In this document: piece by piece, positions 14,301 through 16,524 of the stretch | Position numbering within the stretch: position 1 is the stretch's first letter | How the letters are laid out: each line of letters opens with the position of its first letter | Assembly (NCBI GenBank): GCA_041661865.1 | Contig: JBAZTO010000068.1 | Location: forward strand, 1 to 16,524 | DNA: 16,524 nt | From: JBAZTO01 sp041661865 | GTDB lineage: Bacteria > Planctomycetota > Phycisphaerae > SM23-33 | Direction of reading: 5' to 3' | The notes under the pieces: model-generated | What the model was told of the DNA's origin: nothing | The model's input: only the letters and a program-made list of their open reading frames with translations | Database searches by the model: none | Program-made: the position numbers and the translations under genes

Positions 14301-16112
14301 CTTGACCCCGTCGGCCAGGAAGGTCCGCTCCAGCAGGTCGGCGTATTCGGTGCGCTTCTCGGGGTCGGCGCGGACGACGCTGAGGTGGGCCGACCCGGAC
14401 AGGCCGTTGACGATCTCCTCGATGTCCTGCACGGCAGTGGGGTTGCCCAGAATGTCGTAGTCCACCCCCGGCGTGGGCTGGTGGCCGGTCATGCCGGTGG
14501 TGGAATTATCCAGAATAATGAAGGTGATGTCCTGGCCGAGTTTGATGGCCTGGCTGATGGCGATCTGGCCGGAGTGGAAGAAGGTCGAGTCGCCCATGAA
14601 CACCACCTGCTTATTGGTGATGAACGGGTCCATGCCGCTGCCGGTCCCGGCGCCCAGCCCCATGCCCGAGTAATTGTGCATCAGCGGCGAGGTCGGCGGG
14701 AACATCAGCATCGTGTAGCAGCCGGTGTCGCCGTGGAAGACCAGGTCCAGCGGGCCGCAACGGTGGACGCGCCGCATGTAGTCGGCGTCCTCGAAGCGTC
14801 GGCGGATTTCCAGGCACAGGCTGGCCGAGTCGCGGTGCGGGCAGCCGGGGCAGAAGGTCGGGGTGCGCGGCGGGAAGGGCTTGATGTCGGCCTGGGCGGT
14901 GGATTGAAGCTGCTCCAGCTCGCGGTCCATCCGCTCGATGTCCGCCGGCACGGCCAGGGCGGCCGTGTCGCCCTGCACACGCTTGAGCAGCGGGGCCAGG
15001 CGGCTGATGAGAATCGACGGGTCCAGCCCGCGCGTCGCCGGGATGCCGCTCAGGCCGCCGGGGAAGACCTTGCCCCAGACCTCCACGCCGAAGTCCGTTC
15101 CCTGCTGGCGGGCCTGGAGGATGACCTGGCTGATCTGTTCTTCGAGGAAGCCGCGGCGCTCTTCGATCACCACGATCCGCTCGACGGCCTGGGCAAACTG
15201 GCCCACCAACTCGGCGTCCATCGGGTAGCTCATGCCGAACTTGAGAATGGGAACCTGGCCGAGCAGGCCCATCTCCCACAGCGCCTGCACCACGTACCCG
15301 TGGGCCATGCCGCTGGTGGCGATGCCGATGGGCCGACGCTGCGAGCAGGAGTACTCAATGCGGTTGAGGCCCATCTGTCGCGCGATAGCGACGGCCTGGG
15401 CGAACCGCGGCGCGTACTTCTCCTCGCGCGTCCAGGTCCGCGGGGGAAGAAGGACAAACTTGTCGGGGTTCATCGCGGCGGTGTCCATCGTCAGCCGCTG
15501 ATGCGTGTTGAAGCTGGGATACTGGTTGGGGCGGCACTGCACCGAGCCACCGCCGTCGGCGAGGTTGTTGGGCAGGATAAAGCCCATGTAAAGCTCGCTC
15601 TGGCGGGAAAGTTTCAGGGCCAGGTCCACGAAGTCTTTGACTTCCTGCGGATTGGACGGCTCGATGACCGGGATGAACAGGTGCTTGGAGATATAACGGC
15701 TGTCGGAGGGAACCTGGGTGGAATCCGACCAGGGGTCGTCGCCGTAGATGACGATGGCGCCGCCCTGGCTGTGCGCCCCAGCCAGGCTGCCCAGGGCCAG
15801 CGCGTCGGCGGCCACGTGTACGCCCACGGACTTCATGGCGATGATGGCGCGGCACCCGGCGACCTGGCTGCCGTTGAGCATGGCCGCGGCGAGGGCCTCG
15901 TTATTATTGATGACCGCCCGGATGCCCTTTTCGTTGAGCAGATCCTTGATCAGCGGCATGGAGTCAAAGAAGCCGGCGACCGGGCTGCCGGGGTAACCGC
16001 CCAGCAGATGCACGCCACCCTCGGCCTCCAGGGCGCCTTTGATCACCAGCTCGTTGCCGGTGAAGATCTCCAGGCCTGACTCGGTCAGGAATCTTGGGTC
16101 CACCTTTATCAT
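11376..16112 (-). CDS. Fused indolepyruvate-type ferredoxin oxidoreductase (alpha + gamma) and GltD-like FAD/NAD(P)H oxidoreductase
   Basis: The family oxidatively decarboxylates aryl-pyruvates or other 2-oxoacids to acyl-CoA, normally reducing ferredoxin. The 1578-residue protein is cytoplasmic. In order: pyrimidine-binding alpha domain (about 15-190); transketolase-C-like domain (255-380); thiamine-diphosphate domain with CPGCPHR (421-427), GDTGCYT (461-467), GDST (507-510) and LDNSTTGMTGHQP (534-546); a cysteine-rich iron-sulfur segment (C647, C650, C653, C659, C680, C686, C692); gamma domain starting GVGSQGIGTA (736-745); a helical DUF6537-like region (about 970-1110); a GltD-type iron-sulfur domain (C1159, C1162, C1167, C1172 and C1211, C1215, C1219); an FAD site GSGPAG (1264-1269); an NAD(P)H site GGGLTG (1404-1409); and FVAGD (1540-1544). 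The first two-thirds matches long single-chain IOR. The added GltD part should pass electrons to or from NAD(P)H. No frameshift is seen. The substrate is unknown; indolepyruvate is the family default. Confidence 0.93.
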   Translation of the reverse strand: MIKVDPRFLTESGLEIFTGNELVIKGALEAEGGVHLLGGYPGSPVAGFFDSMPLIKDLLNEKGIRAVINNNEALAAAMLNGSQVAGCRAIIAMKSVGVHVAADALALGSLAGAHSQGGAIVIYGDDPWSDSTQVPSDSRYISKHLFIPVIEPSNPQEVKDFVDLALKLSRQSELYMGFILPNNLADGGGSVQCRPNQYPSFNTHQRLTMDTAAMNPDKFVLLPPRTWTREEKYAPRFAQAVAIARQMGLNRIEYSCSQRRPIGIATSGMAHGYVVQALWEMGLLGQVPILKFGMSYPMDAELVGQFAQAVERIVVIEERRGFLEEQISQVILQARQQGTDFGVEVWGKVFPGGLSGIPATRGLDPSILISRLAPLLKRVQGDTAALAVPADIERMDRELEQLQSTAQADIKPFPPRTPTFCPGCPHRDSASLCLEIRRRFEDADYMRRVHRCGPLDLVFHGDTGCYTMLMFPPTSPLMHNYSGMGLGAGTGSGMDPFITNKQVVFMGDSTFFHSGQIAISQAIKLGQDITFIILDNSTTGMTGHQPTPGVDYDILGNPTAVQDIEEIVNGLSGSAHLSVVRADPEKRTEYADLLERTFLADGVKVVIADKECGITRTRRKRRSEREVVRRLGYLPRWQHININQEICRFCLTCSELTGCPGLRHSETDYGPKMDTDLTWCVADGACHRLGACSSFEQVTIRRKRPARSRVPELALDDIPEPQKRSHEDIWRCCLIGVGSQGIGTATQILVRAGHKEGYKVAFLDKKGLAIRNGGVTSQVIYNITDQPVTPVIPYGKADLMIGLDVLEAARALDPKGRSRIASPERTAAVINTDKFLTIPALMGQSDFDPDELERMVRAHTRSDDYLARNISRICEKYLGSKLFANVMMLGFAFQKGLIPVSMHSMAWAIKDTIRADFRKNLYAFNMGRKLVVDMDLFGGPPRRTEWRDILDEKCRWTIRRYFRGQQKAQELRELAAGLVDKTDLLDEPLKAAVVVRLYDCMRWGGMDYARRYADAVASVYRKDKAAHGYAATRAVIHNLAKAMLIKDGFFIAELATSGEKVARDREKYNVNPANGDRISYHHLLHGEVKLLGRSVPLKLAVPSWQLSLVKRLAFMRRILPGHRSQQRFLHKYEQAAMNFSYSSQAEYCQATAVLASPQCMQCVSPRCQETGCPLGNEIPRWVDLALAGQWEQASRLLHERNNFPEITARICPAPCQVACKQSLSDMPVQVREIERQIVERAFASDWLGPQTPARKSGKKVAVIGSGPAGLTAAQQLARAGHEVTVFEKDPAPGGLLRYGIPTFRLDKKLLDRRLEQLAAEGVSFRSGVEVGRDVTAEALREQFDAICLATGAARPRDLNVPGREQDGVYYAMDFLRQENLRSQGNSIRTGSEISAKGKVVAVIGGGLTGEDCVDTALMQGARQVHQFEILPQPAANGHGAIAAAAQVVREYGAMTKQFGGDGRRITEIRGIKVRWLESDRGPLCAEVPDSDFRVKVDMAVLAMGFEPGLESALAGEFSLATDEKGRIVTEEGATSQAGVFVAGDVQSGPTYVASAIASGRAVAARISRFLNNGKAERE

Positions 16113-16209
16113 TCCGGCATTTTACGAGATTGGGCCGTCAATTGAACAAGGGAAAAATCGGACAGACACGCCGCGACTTCGCTACCGGCCATTCCCCAAT
16201 TACTAGCCG

Positions 16210-16264
16210 CGAGCGCAAAGCGAGCGGGAATTGCCGTCGAACACTCCGTTCGCCTTTGCGCTCG
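16210..16264. other. Nested inverted repeat upstream of the fusion gene
   Basis: CGAGCGCAAAG (16210-16220) pairs perfectly with CTTTGCGCTCG (16254-16264), 11 bp. Inside, CGAAC (16238-16242) pairs with GTTCG (16248-16252). It lies 98 bp upstream of the fusion-gene start and 17 bp from copy 3 of the dispersed repeat. There is no T run, so it is more likely an operator, a DNA structure or a decayed repeat than a terminator. Confidence 0.6.
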
Positions 16265-16281
16265 TGACGGGTTCGTCGCAG

Positions 16282-16398
16282 CTGGTGCTCTGTTATTTGT
16301 CAAACGATGGATCGGGTGCCACTGCTGCGGTGTTTGCAGCAGTGTCGGCGCTATGCACGGCTGCACACGACGCAGCCGTGGCACCATCGAATCAGATG
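16282..16398 (+). repeat. Dispersed palindromic repeat, copy 3
   Basis: Core from GGTGCCAC (16315-16322) to GTGGCACC (16378-16385), with the same two 9-bp hairpins as copies 1 and 2. The left flank CTGGTGCTCTGTTATT begins at 16282. The similarity to the other copies ends at ATCAGATG (16391-16398), exactly where the 108-bp inverted repeat begins. It lies between the divergent fusion gene and the right-end gene. Confidence 0.93.
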
Positions 16399-16506
16399 GG
16401 GTGTGACAAATTCTTCTGGCGCTTTCGGAATAATCGGAATATCTTCTCATATTGACAATCCACATGAGGAGACAACGATGGATCAGGACAAGGAAGTCGG
16501 GATTGA
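16399..16506. repeat. Right arm of the perfect 108-bp inverted repeat
   Basis: Exact reverse complement of 1-108. It contains a direct repeat CGGAAT (16426-16431 and 16435-16440, period 9), the ribosome binding site GAGGAG (16466-16471) and the first codons of the right-end gene. The last 18 bases of the window (16507-16524) have no counterpart because the left arm is cut by the window edge. Confidence 0.97.
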
Positions 16507-16524
16507 GCCGGAGGAATTGCGTCA
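16478..16524 (+). CDS. Start of an outward-reading gene, truncated by the window edge (MDQDKEVGIEPEELR...)
   Basis: ATG at 16478 follows GAGGAG (16466-16471) at a 6-nt distance. Fifteen full codons are visible, giving the very acidic, soluble N-terminus MDQDKEVGIEPEELR. No family can be assigned. The start and all upstream DNA back to 16399 are identical to the minus-strand start at position 29. It is divergent from the fusion gene. Confidence 0.6.
   Translation, partial: MDQDKEVGIEPEELR

Larger units (their letters stand above)
16113..16477. other. Gene-free stretch upstream of the fusion gene and the right-end gene
   Basis: No gene is supported in these 365 bp. The stretch contains a nested hairpin (16210-16264), copy 3 of the dispersed repeat (16282-16398) and most of the right arm of the 108-bp inverted repeat. 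It must hold two divergent promoters. For the fusion gene, TAAAAT on the minus strand (16124-16119) ends only six bases before the ATG, but its -35 region is poor. Confidence 0.65.

Noticed and set aside
13851..16079. A 742-codon open frame on the plus strand opposite the fusion gene
   Set aside because: Its translation is rich in Ala, Gly, Arg, His, Val and Asp with no family motifs. It is a GC-rich shadow of a strand whose complement encodes a fully recognisable enzyme. The plus-strand frame at 11799-13412 is rejected for the same reason.
8821..16398. CRISPR array
   Set aside because: Only three copies, kilobases apart, in mixed orientation and without regular spacers.
16231..16455. Small plus-strand frame through copy 3 of the repeat, and similar frames at the other copies
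   Set aside because: All three repeats give similar peptides only because the DNA is conserved. The conserved feature is the hairpin structure, and no frame has a good start site.
1..16524. Circular element closed through its ends
   Set aside because: The ends match as reverse complements, not as direct repeats, so the window does not close into a circle.

Overview
The window is GC-rich bacterial chromosomal DNA carrying mostly housekeeping genes. Gene content fits a Gram-negative-type bacterium: CMP-KDO synthesis, Tat export, system II (ResB/CcsA) cytochrome c maturation, tRNA-dependent tetrapyrrole synthesis, and an oxygen-sensitive type of 2-oxoacid:ferredoxin oxidoreductase. The protein sequences look to me like an uncultured member of the Planctomycetota (Phycisphaerae-like). 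That is an impression from protein style, not a computed placement.

Layout: (1) 1-3677: the first codons of an outward-reading gene on the minus strand, then ilvC (+) with its own promoter and tandem terminators, a sugar phosphate isomerase/epimerase-like gene (+), and convergent to it a Xer tyrosine recombinase (-) preceded by a small hypothetical gene (-). (2) 3678-5145: tatC (+) and tatA (-) face each other across a 373-bp gene-free stretch that holds a 276-bp inverted-repeat element and a strong minus-strand terminator. (3) 5317-8772: a minus-strand operon resB-ccsA-hemA linking haem synthesis to cytochrome c assembly. (4) 9057-11203: nth, efp and kdsB, all minus strand, with an efp promoter and terminator. 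(5) 11376-16112: one 1578-codon minus-strand gene fusing the alpha and gamma parts of an indolepyruvate-type ferredoxin oxidoreductase to a complete GltD-like FAD/NAD(P)H oxidoreductase. (6) 16113-16524: a gene-free stretch, then the start of an outward-reading gene.

Three things stand out. First, the 1578-residue fusion looks like a self-contained NAD(P)-linked 2-oxoacid oxidoreductase. Second, a palindromic repeat of about 118 bp occurs three times, always between genes, and can fold into a three-way junction with two 9-bp hairpins. Third, positions 1-108 are a perfect reverse complement of 16399-16506, so the same gene start lies at both ends pointing outward. This is either a real inverted duplication or an assembly artefact. 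Smaller oddities are a four-cysteine insertion in glutamyl-tRNA reductase, a KARI cofactor loop lacking the usual phosphate-binding residues, and an EF-P whose tip loop lacks the PGKG motif.
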